Shown: piece by piece, positions 39,080 to 50,005 of the stretch
How positions within the stretch are numbered: the stretch's first letter is position 1
How the letters are laid out: the number at the start of each line of letters is the position of its first letter
NCBI RefSeq assembly: GCF_947179515.1
Contig: NC_067476.1
Span: forward strand, 59,857,300 to 59,921,299
Direction: 5' to 3'
DNA from: Apodemus sylvaticus
Taxonomy: Eukaryota; Chordata; Mammalia; Rodentia; Muridae
Length of the DNA: 64,000 nt
The notes under the pieces: model-generated
Told to the model about the DNA's origin: nothing
Database searches by the model: none
The model's input: the letters and a program-made list of their open reading frames with translations, nothing else
Made by a program: the position numbers and the translations under genes

Positions 39080-40180
39080 GAGACAACAGCAGAGTCAGCA
39101 GCTGAAGCTCACTAATGTGTTTAGAGCAATCAGGACAACGATGTAAGCCAATGAAGAGCCCTCCATAACTGAGTTGGTGTCTCAGCACCAACATTTCAAG
39201 CTTAAAAGATGAAAATAGTTAAAGACCTCAAATAACCTACAAACAGAGTTTTGAAAAGTAATAGCATTGAAATTCATTAGAACTGCAAGAATTTAAAAAA
39301 ATGGTACAAAATTGTGTGTTAGATGAGTGTTTGTGAAACTATGTAAATGTGACATTTCTGCAGAGGCTTTATTTAGGAGAATTCATGCTGTCCCACAAAT
39401 AAAAATTTTCACATGAAGTTTAGATAATAGTTGATATTTGATACTTCATGTAAAATCTGACATATTTTAAAATCTGGATTTTTAAAGTAATTCTCATATA
39501 TATATAGCCATATTTTAAAGTTCACTCATATGAATAAAACTTCCCACAATTTTTATATATTTCAGGTAATTACTAGATAGCTACTATTTCCCAGTCTGTT
39601 CAAGAATCAAACTTGGTACTAACTAAAATATTCTGATAGTGAAACACATGTGACTACTTGTAACATTTCAATATACTTTGAATTGACTTTTCCATAGTTA
39701 ACATATATTTAACATCAGTCTGAAGCAGACTTTACTGTATATTTTAGCTTTATGAGGATACTATAATAAAATATCACAAACCACGGGTCTTACACAATTG
39801 CAACATATATCATTGTTCTGACAACAGGTCTGATATAAGGTGCTGGTAGTGTTGTTTCCTTCCTAGGGATTCTGAGATAACATCTTCCAGCTGTTAGCAG
39901 TGGTTCAAGGTCCACATAGTCCCCTAAATCATAAATGCATGGCTTAACTCCTCTGTTTATCATCACCTGCTGTTATCTCTATGTGCTTTTTGTTTGTATA
40001 TCCTGACCTTTCACAAGGACATTAGTGATTGCATGTGGGGCCCACCTCAGTCAGAGTAACTTCATCTCAAGTTTCATCTTACATCCTAATTATCTGTGAG
40101 AAGATGATATTTCCTCTTACTAATACAGATAGGTAGGTTGATAGATGGATAGAAATATATAGGTAGATAGACAAAGAAAA
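39080..40180. other. Intergenic stretch, possible ancient repeat at 39,745-40,080
   Basis: Mostly AT-rich DNA. From 39,745, ggatactataataaaatatc and following text resemble an old repeat with a 'ctataacaaaatacca' head. An irregular (ATAG)n patch lies at 40,128-40,172. Confidence 0.35.
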
Positions 40181-40184
40181 TGTA

Positions 40185-40690
40185 AAGATAAATGTGTTGA
40201 GGTTTAGTCTTTCACTATGTATTGCAATGCTAAATACTGGCTCCCAAGGCCTGGCTGCCCCCAAGAAGAAAATCTGCATTAGACCCAAGTGACATTACGT
40301 GACCTTGCTCCCCATGTTATTCCTGATTGGTGATAAAGACGCTATATAGCTAGGCAGAATTGAGATAGGTGGGTCTTGGGGTTTCCAGGGTTGGGGTCTG
40401 AGAACAACCATGAGGATAAGAGAGAATGTGGAGAGAAGAAAAACCGCATGGGTTAGGTGAGTCACGAAAACATGGCTGGCCAAGTGAAATAAAGAGCAGC
40501 CCAAATGAAACATGGTAAATCATAACTCGTGGTTATGGATGGGGAAGTAAATTCTAATAGTACAGAGTGTGGATATCTGCTCAGCTCTGGTGCTAACTAC
40601 GGCTTACTATAAACATAAATGTTTTATCCCAGAAGTGAATGATCAAAGGTGGGGTAGAAGTCCCCCAGTTGAGATTAACTATTTTCCACA
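40185..40690 (+). repeat. Probable rodent LTR-like interspersed repeat
   Basis: The stretch from tttcactatgtattgcaatg through ccatgttattcctgattggt and atctgctcagctctggtgct to agaagtcccccagttgagat looks like a repeat seen often in mouse and rat DNA, possibly an RMER-class LTR. Recognition is from memory of the pattern only. Confidence 0.4.
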
Positions 40691-40817
40691 ACATAAATAT
40701 AATTAGTCAATTAGAAAGTAAAGATATTATCATTAATGCTTTAGAGTTAAAGCACATTGAAATAGATGTCCTCTAAGCAAATATTCTCATGTTAGCATTA
40801 AAAGTGTGCATTGAAGC

Positions 40818-41877
40818 CTCTGGGTGTGGTATAGCAGGGTCCTCTGGAAGTGGTATAGCAGGGTCCTCTGGAAGTGACGTGTCCAGTTTTCTGAGGAACT
40901 GCCAGACTGATTTCCAAAGTGGTTGTACCATCTTACAACCCCACCAGCAGTGGAGGAGTGTTCCTCTTTCTCCACATCCTCACCAACACCTGCTGTTTCC
41001 TGAGTTTTTAACCTTAGCCACTCTGACTGGTGTAAGGTGAAATCTCAGGGTTGTTTTGATTTGCATTTCCCTAATGACTAATGAAGTTGAGCATTTCTTA
41101 AGGTGCTTCTCAGCCATTCGAATTTCTCCAGGTGTAATTCTTTGTTTAGATCTGTACCCTGTTTTTAATAGGGTTATTTAGCTCCCTGGGGTCTAACGTC
41201 TTGGGTTCTTTGTATATATTGGATATTAGCCCTCTATCAGATGTAGGGTTGGTGAAGATTTTTTCCCAATTTGTTGCTTGCCATTTTGTCCTTTTGACCG
41301 TGCCCTTTGCCTTACAGAGGGATTCCTCGGCATGCAATAAAGACACACGTTCCATTATGTTCATAACAGCCTTATTTATAATAGCCAGAAGCTGGAAAGA
41401 ACCCAGATGTCCCTCAATGGAGGAATGGATACAGAAAATGTGGTATATTTACACAGTGGAATACTACTCAGCAATTAAAAACAATGAATTCAAGAAATTT
41501 TAGGCAAATGGTTGGATCTGGAAAATATCATCCTAAGTGAGGTAACCCAATCACAAAAGAATACACATGGAATGCAATCTCTGATAAGTGGATATTAATT
41601 AGTCCAGAAGCTTTGAATACCCAAGGCACAATTAGCATAACAAATGACTCCCATGAAGAAGTAAGGAGAGGGTCCTGATCCTGGAAAGACTTGATCTAAC
41701 ATTGGAGGGGAGTACCAGGACAGAGAAAAAGGAGAGAGGTGATTGGAGAATGGGTGGAGAGAAGAAGGTTTATGGGGCATATGGGGAGGGGGGAACTGGG
41801 AAAGGGGAAATCATTTGGAATGTCAACAAAGAATATAGAAAATAAAAAAAATAAAAAATATAAAATAAATTTAAAAA
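40818..41877 (+). mobile_element. 5'-inverted (twin-primed) truncated L1
   Basis: The right part (about 41,333-41,870) is sense L1: the ORF2 C-terminal region (IQKMWYIYTVEYYSAI encoded at about 41,430-41,480), then 3' UTR and an A-rich tail. The left part (40,818 to about 41,320) is the preceding ORF2 segment in reverse: the minus strand encodes TSDRGLISNIYKE and related text. The whole is flanked by a near-perfect 20-bp target-site duplication ending gtgcattgaagc (40,798-40,817 and 41,871-41,890). The arrangement is the classic product of twin priming. ORF2 is truncated and carries stops, so it is dead. L1 ORF2 would normally encode the endonuclease and reverse transcriptase. Confidence 0.9.
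40826..40873. repeat. 24-bp tandem duplication inside the L1
   Basis: A 24-base unit starting gtggtatagcagggtcctct is present twice in a row without mismatch, close to the outer end of the inverted L1 segment. Confidence 0.95.
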
Positions 41878-41944
41878 TGTGCATTGAAGCAACCTTATCT
41901 TATTAAGAAATTACTGCAGTGAAGAAATGTTATAATTGTCACTA

Positions 41945-42535
41945 TTAAAGGCCATCCAGAGACTGCCCTTCCTGGGGATCTATCCCATACACAGCTACCA
42001 ACCCCAGACATTATTGTGGATGCCAGGAAGTGCTTGCTGTTGGAAGAGTGATATAGTTGTCTCCTAAGAGGCTGTGCCAGAGCCTTACAAATACAGAGGC
42101 AAACTCTGTTTTTTTTTTTTTTTTTTTTTTGTCTGACAAAGAAAGAGGTCTGAGCTCAGGGAGGAGTTGGAGAAGGGACTGAAGGAGCTGAAGGGGCTTG
42201 CATCCCCATGGAAGGAGCAACAGTGTCAACAGGCCAGGCCCCCCAGAGCTCCCAGGGACTGGACCACCAACCAAAGAATACATATGGAGGGATCCATGGT
42301 GCTGGCCACATATGTGCAGAGGATGGCCTTGTTGGACAACGGTGGGTCTCCTCCCTTTGGACCTGAGGGTGTTTGACACCCCAGTGTAGGGGAATGCTAG
42401 GATGGGAGATCTGGAGTGGGTGGGTAGGGAAGCATCCTCACAGAGGATGGCATAGGAGGTTTCCAAAGGGGAAACCTGGAAAGGGGAAAACATTTGAAAT
42501 GTGAATAAAGAAAATATCCAATCAGAAAAAAAGAA
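41945..42535 (+). mobile_element. Older L1 3' UTR fragment with internal T-run
   Basis: Landmarks in order: ggccatccagagactgccct, gggatctatcccatacacag, tgctgttggaagagtgatat, agctcccagggactggacca, ggatggccttgttggacaac, gtgtaggggaatgctaggat, then gaaatgtgaataaagaaaat and a GA-rich tail. A run of about 20 T (42,110-42,130) interrupts it. The 198-codon minus-strand frame here (42,011-42,607) is not a gene. Confidence 0.7.
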
Positions 42536-42539
42536 AGAA

Positions 42540-45446
42540 AGGAAGGAAGAAAGAAAGAAAAGAAAAGAAATATAGTGCTTATGTTCCCACCTTGTTCTCA
42601 AAAACAAATTATTTAAATATGTCCTCCTAAAAAGAATTTATTATAAATTATATGCATTTTATTTTATTGTTATTTATCAACATACATTTGGTCATGTAGG
42701 ATACAAACTATTTTGTTATTGTTAATAGCAATGCTGTCCCTATTCTGTTTTGACTTCTCTGTTATCTTGTCTGTTTATCTGTTTGGTGAGAACATTCTTA
42801 GTCATGTACTCAAAGCCTACAGCAGGTCATAGTCCTATAATTCCCTTCCATGAGCAGACAAGCCCCGTAATCCTTAAGGACACCAGAGAAAAGGAATTAA
42901 CAGTTCCCTTAAGCACTAGGAAACTGGTCCACTGACGTCACTGTAACCTTAACTGGCATCACTGAAAGTGAACAAACACTACAGAAACAGCAGCCATATG
43001 CTATGTTTATAAACTGAATATTTTAAAGTAGAAACTATAACTTAGTATAATTTTGCATAGCCTGAAATATAGAATAAGAAGGATGCCCTGAAGACTGATA
43101 AATAGGAGAGAAAAAGATAGGATACATTCAAGAGAATTATTATGTAAAAGAAAAAGGCTGTTTTGAAGACAATGTACGGAGACTTTAATGTTGGATAATG
43201 TTTACCTAAGTCCCTAGTTATATTCAACCAAATGATGCAAAAATAAATTAATCAATCATTCAGTAAATAAGAAAGAAAAGAAAAGATGGCTGCTTACTCA
43301 GGACTTCTGATTCTCAACAAGGAAAGGAAATTTGATAACAGAATCAGAATAGATGAATTGCAATTGTTATTTTTTATAGAATCAATGACCATGAGGATGA
43401 AATTCATTTGTGATATACGCCATTCTCAACAGATTGATTTATAGTACTGTGATTTAGGCAACAGGTTTCTGCATCAGATGTATAGTCCTGTCTCTTGGAC
43501 AATGAATATTCTCTAAAGCTGCCCTAGGTCTCTAAGCACCAGAATAAAAGCAGCAAGTAAAAAATAAAATCCAAGGTTCCTATTTTTGAGAAACCCACAG
43601 TCTGTACAAGGAGATAGATAATTTAGAATAACCACAACAAAGAGATAATAGTACACAGAGAAAAACTAAGGCAAAAGGAGATATAAATGGACTGCTTTGG
43701 GTACTGTTGAAAGTGTTGGCTACATTGGATCAATGTCAAAAAGTTTGAGGACACAAGAACCTAAAAGAAAGTTTCGAACACAAATACCACACATGGGAGT
43801 TTCCTGTCATTTCCCATACAATGTAATGTATGGAAAATATATTCCATGTAATATAAGACACAAGACAGCTTTGATGAAGCCAGGTACAAATGAACAAAAA
43901 GTGTTGAGCACTGACCTGGTGTGAGAAGCCATCTTCCGGATGAGCTGTCCTTACTCATGAAGTCTACAGCAGGGTTAGCTGTAGCTGTGGCTGTTAATTG
44001 TAGCAATCGGTGTAGCAAATACCGATTTCTCATTAGAGCAGATTTCTTTTCTCAATGTCATTATAATTCAATGTATCCCTTAGGATTGTTCCAAACCTGG
44101 GGGTCTATAGAAATGGTTCCTGTCACTACCTTTTTAAGTTGGGGGAAAATAAAAGGTTCACTAAGTGTGTCGGTGGCCAAATCCACACTTAATGTATCTA
44201 AAGATTTAGTCCACCATTAACACAGCATTCTGCATTTCAAGTATTTTTAAATTAGCAGTTTATTCAGACTTCCCCAGAGACTGTGGCCTTGTCAATGCCA
44301 CTAGCTTGGCTACATTGTTAATTCCATCAGAGCCACTGAACAAGTGTTAGTATGTGTGGAAAGAGTGCTTGAGTCAATTGCCAGCCCAGAATTTTCTGAC
44401 ATAGGAAGGCATATGATCTCAACTTCTGAGTGCATACAGTGCAGATTTCTAGCTGAATGGTTCCTGATAATGGTGTCCACTGAAACCCAATGCTTGGCCA
44501 GGAGCCAATGATTATGCCACCACACAAATCACTGTTCGTCCGACTCCACAGTGCCTCTTACAATGATAGCATGAATCCTCAGTCCTGGGGTTCCACAAGA
44601 TGTCACATTGGCTCTTTCAGTTTTTTATGATAACGAACTGAAAATTTTATATAGGTCTTTTTCCTTTTTCATAAAATAAGAGGCTATGGATGCTTCTATT
44701 AAAGGGAGGTTTTTAGCACAATTTCATAAAGAGCTTTGTTATTTTCCATTTGAAACCCAGTTTTATTAATTGTTTAATAGATATTTTCACTTCAAATTTC
44801 TCATATAATTATAGAACTAAAACAGCTTGGCTCATACTGTTAGCTAATGATCCTTATATCATTTTAGTAATTGCAGAATTTAGGCATCTCACAGAAGATG
44901 CATCAGTTTTGTAAGAATGTATGTAGATGTTCAAATGGTGAAAGCATACTGATATTTTTAAACAATAAATTATACTACTTAAAATTTGACTGCAATATCA
45001 TTTTGCTATAACATATTATAAACCTAAAATCTGTAGGCTACTCAGATTTTGTGGTGTTCCATTAATAGGTACATGAAATTGTCTTTTTAATGGTTAAAAT
45101 AGATATAGATGTTATATAACATTGAAATTAATATAAATAAAATTTAAGTTTTATGGAGTAGTCCTATTCTATAGGAATTATACACTACTTAAAATATTTA
45201 ACCAAACTTCATCTCCAACTGAAATAATCTGCCAGCTTCTTCTAGAATTAGGTTTTCCAGGTGTTTTACAATTACAAAGCTGTATTTGCTATGGTAGGAA
45301 CATAATTCCTCATGAAAGAAAAGAATACAGAAACCAAATACTATAACAAGCACCACACAGCCAAACCACATAGTTTCTTTATGATAAGTCCAAAGCTATC
45401 AGCTCCCCCACCTCTTTCTCCTTTTTCTTTTTTGACTGGTCTTCAC

Positions 45447-45447
<1 letters not shown>
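42540..45447. other. Intergenic AT-rich stretch without recognised features
   Basis: About 2.9 kb. Two minus-strand open frames in the same phase (43,761-44,033 and 44,310-44,525) are separated by a number of stops expected by chance. No gene or repeat named. Confidence 0.35.

Positions 45448-45502
<55 letters not shown>
45448..45502. repeat. Uninterrupted run of 55 A
   Basis: A pure A tract, the longest homopolymer in the window. The 150-300 bases before it match no SINE, LINE or gene that I recognise, so its origin is unclear. Confidence 0.97.
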
Positions 45503-45503
<1 letters not shown>

Positions 45504-46790
45504 CACTGTTTTTTTATTAGCTTTACATAAGAATTAAGCAAATGTAAAGACTAAAAGTATCTTAATATACTTAACAATTCATAGAAGAATTAAAGGAGAT
45601 AATTTAAAAGATTTCTTATGATTTGAAAATGCCTTCCAAATATTCATTAAACATTTAAGTGGGTAAATGTGTAGAATATGTTTCTGACATTGGCGCTGGT
45701 TTGGTGGCATTTCTCTGATCAGATGGAAGTGCTATGCGTTATGCAGAGTGCATGCAGTTCATTCATGCATAAACAATATCATTTTCATAAATTAAAACCT
45801 CCCCTGCAGAAGGAACATCTGTGCCTGCCTTTGAATAAAAGATGGTGGTATGTGAGTTACTCCCTGACTGACTGAAAGAATCCCTGTGCTTTAGAGTGAG
45901 ATTTTAAATACACACAAAATGAAAATCACAAAAAAAAAAAGAGTGGAGCAGAGCCTTCATCCTTCACTTCTACCTTTAATGAAACCCATAGTCTAGATTC
46001 CTTTGCTTTCCATTTTAAATGCTGTGATTCTAGAAACACCACTCTTAGTTCTCCCATGTGCTGTAGCAACAGTTTTTAGTTTGCACGGAGATGTCTAATC
46101 TTAATTACAGGTGAAACTGAGCTGCTTAATAGACCAGATCAGCTCAGATCAGCCTGAATGTTCACTTTAAGGTTTGCCGTGCTGGGGGGCTAGAAATATT
46201 CTGCTATCAGTATTATGTCTTCCAAAATCAATGGTCAGAAAAAATCCAGAATAGGAAGCAACAGCTTGATTCCAAAATAACTGCCCTGATTCACTTGGAA
46301 AGTGAATTTGGGGTAAAGTTGGGACCAGCTTTTATGTATTTCTGTGTGTGATAAAGGCCAATAGAAAACATGATTTTAAAACTACGCTCATTTTTTGAAC
46401 GTTAAAATATCTTTTATTGCTACGGTCACAGCTTGACACAGCCTCGTTGGCAATGTTATTACTATGGCTAATTGTTCCTGTCTATTAGATTACTCACGTT
46501 TTTCTGGAGCAGCTTACTAAATGAGGTCAGCTTTCTGGAACCCTTAAGCCACCAACAAGGAGGAGATTAAAGGAACATGCTTGCAAGGGAGGTAGGCATC
46601 CAATGTGGCATCCAATCAAAGAAGGAACAATGGAGTTACTAATGACAGTAATCAGAACCACAGTAGAGACAGAATACAACTGCCAAAATGCTATTGCATA
46701 AATTCAAGACTGTCACTCATTTCTCATGGGAAGGGAAATGTCAAACTATTTTTTAAGTGGACCTACCAATGGACAGAAGTTAAGTTGGTG
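45503..46790. other. Intergenic stretch downstream of NEUROD1
   Basis: No repeat recognised between 45,960 and 46,560. That part contains homeodomain-like taat motifs, an aattacaggtg (E-box-like CAGGTG at 46,108-46,113) and gatcagctcagatcagc, so it is a modest candidate for regulatory DNA. Confidence 0.35.
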
Positions 46791-46792
46791 TG

Positions 46793-46852
46793 GTGGTGGT
46801 GGTGGTGTGTGTGTGGTGTGTGTGTATGTGTGTGTGTGTGTGTGTGTGTGTT
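46793..46852. repeat. (GGT)n(GT)n microsatellite
   Basis: Five GGT-type units followed by an interrupted GT run. Confidence 0.9.
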
Positions 46853-46854
46853 TA

Positions 46855-48065
46855 GGTGCATATGTATTGTGTTTATGAAATCAAAATATAAAATAGTAGG
46901 GCTGTATGTGAAATTGGGGAGTAATATATCTTCATAAAATAGTATACAAATAGTATATGCTTATGTACCAAAATCTCACTAGCATGTTAGAGGAACAATT
47001 AGTGAAGAAATCCCAAGCACTTAATAGAACAATTATAAAATACGACATCTTCTAGGAGTCTTTCAGTGAATTACATAATTTTCCTACAATATCAGATATA
47101 TAGTTTGGAGGACAGGACTCTTTTGAAAGAAAGCTATTTAGTTCAGGTAGCAGAACAGGAAGAAAATATTCAACTTTTGTTTATGCTATAACAAAAATTT
47201 GTTTATGTATAAGCAAATTAAACTAAGGTATTTGTTTATGTCTTGCTAGTTATAACACCTTAAAAAATAAAAGGAACTTTTAACGATCATTTCAACAAAT
47301 GGAGACAAACATACAAACAAAAAGAAAAAAAGGACTAAAGAAGTTTCACCTTTAGAAAAGCAGAGTTGTCCATCTGTGTGCCCAATATTCCAAATACTAA
47401 GAGGGAGGTGAGGTCTGCTTGTTATCTGTGGAGACAGCAACTCCCTGACCAAGAAGACAGACTAAGCGCAGGGCAGACTTAACTCTAGATTTTATTCCTA
47501 ATGCCTAAAGTTAACTCAGCATATACAGAAGTTGATCCTCCTCAGTACAAAAACCACTTTTTACTCTTTAAAAACCATTTTTGGAAGAAATGAAACAATT
47601 GTTTTGATTTTGATACTATTTTTATTGCAACTGCATGGGAGTTTTCTAAATTGTGCATTACACCATAATACACAGGATTACAAACAAGATTACAGAACGT
47701 GTCAATTCCAGTAGTACCAGCATCACATCTCAAACAGCACTTATTCTGCACTGCATTTTACATGCAACAGCTATTGTTCTAATTATGAGTTCGATGGTTT
47801 GAATTTTATTTAAACTACTGTACTAACTGACTACACAGGTATAAAAAACCCAACATTAACAACCTGAATAAATTTAGGCTCAGATTTTTTTTTTACATGA
47901 ACAGATGACAAACCACCATTTGTTTGACTATGTATAAAATCATGCACTTAGATTTTCTGGAAACATCAGTAGCTTCAAACACTCCGTAAAATCATGGAAT
48001 TCAAAGAAGTAAAAGACTAAAAAGAAAGAGTGCAAATTGTATGTGATAGTCAAGCAGCTTTTGAT
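46855..48065. other. AT-rich stretch just beyond the NEUROD1 3' end
   Basis: No repeat or gene recognised. It may include extended NEUROD1 3' UTR down to about 47,790 if the distal polyadenylation signal is used. Confidence 0.4.
47805..47810 (-). terminator. Candidate NEUROD1 polyadenylation signal (distal)
   Basis: A second minus-strand AATAAA, inside aaataaaattc, about 1.1 kb after the stop codon. It could end a longer transcript form. Confidence 0.35.
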
Positions 48066-48086
48066 TTAAAGGAGTGTGTGTTGGCA

Positions 48087-48092
48087 TTTATT
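48087..48092 (-). terminator. Candidate NEUROD1 polyadenylation signal (proximal)
   Basis: AATAAA on the minus strand about 830 nt after the stop codon, the first canonical hexamer downstream. GT-rich sequence in the 30-60 bases beyond it is weak, so usage is uncertain. Confidence 0.45.
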
Positions 48093-48856
48093 CATAATAT
48101 GTATTTACAAGCTTGTGCAAGTAATGAATTGACATGTTTTCATAAGGAATGCATTTCTTTTTCCATCCTCTTGAGTGTTACCGGTCTGGTTCTATTTTAA
48201 GGAGAGGGAAAGACTTTAAAGTGAGATGAATTGCTCAAATTGTGCAATTTGTTTTTTTTTCTTTTCTTTTCTTTTTACAATTAGAGAAGAAAGAAGTGCT
48301 AAGGCAACGCAATAACTTTCTAAGCACTTTTCTGCTGGTTTAAATTAGTTAAATTATTTTGTATAAATTAGATATAATTCTACTTTTCTGATATGTATAA
48401 AAATTGATGAAGCTGCATGGTTTTAAAATAGGAAATCCACGTTATAAAAAGTCATTAAAAATTCTGTACAAAATCACAACAAAATAATTCAGCATGGGAA
48501 AGGTCACAGATAGTAAAATGCTGGTTGAAAAATATATATTTATATATCTTTTAATTGGCCCATGACTAGTTTAAAAATTGCATAGATCCTAATTATTGCT
48601 TGTGATTTTTTTTATCCCGATCAGATAATTAATACGATCTGAATACAGCTACACGAAATTCGTGGTACGCATTTTCTTTTTTACTTTACTGTATTATTAT
48701 TTTTAAAATAGAAGAGCTATAGAAAACAATACATAAAGTGAACAGGAACTTTGATCCCCTGTTTCTTCCAAAGGCAGTAACGACAATAAATACATATATC
48801 ACTTGAAGCTTTGAGTATTTGCACTTTGCAGCAATCTTAGCAAAAGGGCTGCCTTC

Positions 48857-48864
48857 TGTAAACA
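48857..48864 (-). promoter_or_regulatory. Candidate miR-30 family target site in NEUROD1 3' UTR
   Basis: The gene strand reads TGTTTACA, a perfect 8-mer seed match to the miR-30 family, about 60 nt after the stop codon. miR-30 family targeting of NEUROD1 has been reported. Only the seed match is seen here. Confidence 0.55.
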
Positions 48865-48923
48865 GGACAGTCACTGTAAGCACAGTGGATTCGTTTCCCG
48901 GGAATGGTGAAACTGACGTGCCT

Positions 48924-49994
48924 CTAATCGTGAAAGATGGCATTAATCTGGGCACTCATGACTCGCTCATGATGCGAATGGCTATCGAAAGACATAATAT
49001 TGTCTATGGGGATCTCGCAGCGAGGGGCAGCGGCACCGGAGGAGAAGATTGATCCGTGGCTTTGGGGCCCTGCCAGGGTCGCTGCAGGGTAGTGCATGGT
49101 AAAGGCATAATTTTTTTCAAACTCGGTGGATGGTTCGTGTTTGAAAGAGAAGTTGCCATTGATGCTGAGAGGCGGACTGAGGGGTCCGTCAAAGGAAGGG
49201 CTGGTGCAGTCAGTTAGGGGGCTTTCAAAGAAGGGCTCCAAGGCTGCGCTGTAGGCGTGTGGCGGCGGCTTGACGTGGAAGACGTGGGAGCTGTCCATGG
49301 TGCCGTAGGGCGGGCTCGGCAATCCCGGGGACTGGTAGGAGTAGGGATGCACCGGGAAGGAAGCGCTGGCGGTTGGCAGGTGCGGGGGCATGTCCGGGTT
49401 CTGCTCAGGCAAGAAAGTCCGGGGATTGAGCTGCAGGCAGCCGGCGACCAAATTGGTAGTGGGCTGGGACAAACCTTTGCAGAGCGTCTGTACGAAGGAG
49501 ACCAGGTCAGGGCTTTTGCCTGAGCGCAGGATCTCCGACAGAGCCCAGATGTAGTTCTTGGCCAAGCGCAGTGTCTCTATTTTAGACAGTTTCTGGGTCT
49601 TGGAGTAGCAGGGTACCACCTTGCGCAGGTTGTCCAGCGCGGCGTTCAGCCCGTGCATGCGGTTCCGCTCGCGGGCGTTGGCCTTCATGCGCCTTAATTT
49701 AAACCGCTCTAGGCGTGCCTTGGTCATCTTTTTCTTTTTGGGACCCCGTCTCTTGGGCTTTTGATCATCCTCCTCTTCCTCCTCCTCCTCCTCTTCTAGA
49801 TCCTCATCTTCATCCTCCTCCTCTCCCCCGTTTCTCAGAGAGTCCTCCTCTGCATTCATGGCTTCAAGCTCATCCTCCTTCTTGTCTGCCTCGTGTTCCT
49901 CATCCTGAGAACTGAGACACTCGTCTGTCCAGCTTGGGGGACCTTGGGGCTGAGGCTCGCCCATTAGCCCGCTCTCACTGTATGATTTGGTCAT
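48924..49994 (-). CDS. Neurod1: NEUROD1 neurogenic bHLH transcription factor, complete CDS
   Basis: Encodes a 356-residue class II bHLH activator. Known family role: it dimerises with E-proteins (TCF3/E47) on CANNTG E-boxes in the nucleus and drives neuronal and pancreatic endocrine differentiation, including insulin gene activity. Seen in the sequence: N-terminus MTKSYSESGL; a very acidic stretch at about residues 48-77 with nine Glu in a row (67-75); a basic nuclear-localisation run KRRGPKKKK at 81-89; a bHLH at about 101-155 with basic region NARERNRM (106-113, including the E-box-reading Glu109) and helix 2 KIETLRLAKNYIWAL; a neurogenic-bHLH C-terminal domain from about 160 with Ser-Pro sites at 258, 265 and 273; and the end NAIFHD. 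The whole CDS lies in one exon. The start at 49,994 is chosen because it begins the known protein and follows a splice acceptor by 11 bases. The in-frame ATG further upstream lies in the intron. Stop is TAG. Length is within one residue of mammalian orthologues. Confidence 0.99.
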   Translation of the reverse strand: MTKSYSESGLMGEPQPQGPPSWTDECLSSQDEEHEADKKEDELEAMNAEEDSLRNGGEEEDEDEDLEEEEEEEEEDDQKPKRRGPKKKKMTKARLERFKLRRMKANARERNRMHGLNAALDNLRKVVPCYSKTQKLSKIETLRLAKNYIWALSEILRSGKSPDLVSFVQTLCKGLSQPTTNLVAGCLQLNPRTFLPEQNPDMPPHLPTASASFPVHPYSYQSPGLPSPPYGTMDSSHVFHVKPPPHAYSAALEPFFESPLTDCTSPSFDGPLSPPLSINGNFSFKHEPSTEFEKNYAFTMHYPAATLAGPQSHGSIFSSGAAAPRCEIPIDNIMSFDSHSHHERVMSAQINAIFHD

Positions 49995-50005
49995 GTTTCC
50001 ACTTC

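Larger units (their letters stand above)
48070..50005 (-). other. Neurod1: NEUROD1 exon 2 (coding exon plus 3' UTR)
   Basis: On the minus strand the acceptor reads ttgaatacag|gaagtggaaac then ATG, so the exon starts at 50,005 with an 11-base 5' leader. The 5' edge is well supported. The 3' edge is an estimate: the first canonical AATAAA below the stop is at 48,092-48,087 (minus), which would put cleavage near 48,070 and give a 3' UTR of about 850 nt. A second AATAAA at 47,810-47,805 would give about 1.1 kb. The UTR is AT-rich with several ATTTA motifs, which is typical of a short-lived regulatory mRNA. Confidence 0.8.

Noticed and set aside
38916..39194. Proline-rich open frame
   Set aside because: Direct product of the (GGA)n repeat.
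42011..42607. 198-codon minus-strand open frame
   Set aside because: It is antisense to an L1 3' UTR and includes a poly-lysine run from the T tract.
43761..44525. Two minus-strand open frames in the same phase, considered as a decayed coding region
   Set aside because: Translating through the gap gives about eight stops in 130 codons, which is what chance predicts, and no known protein family was recognised.
45312..45530. Lysine-rich open frame
   Set aside because: Direct product of the 55-A run.
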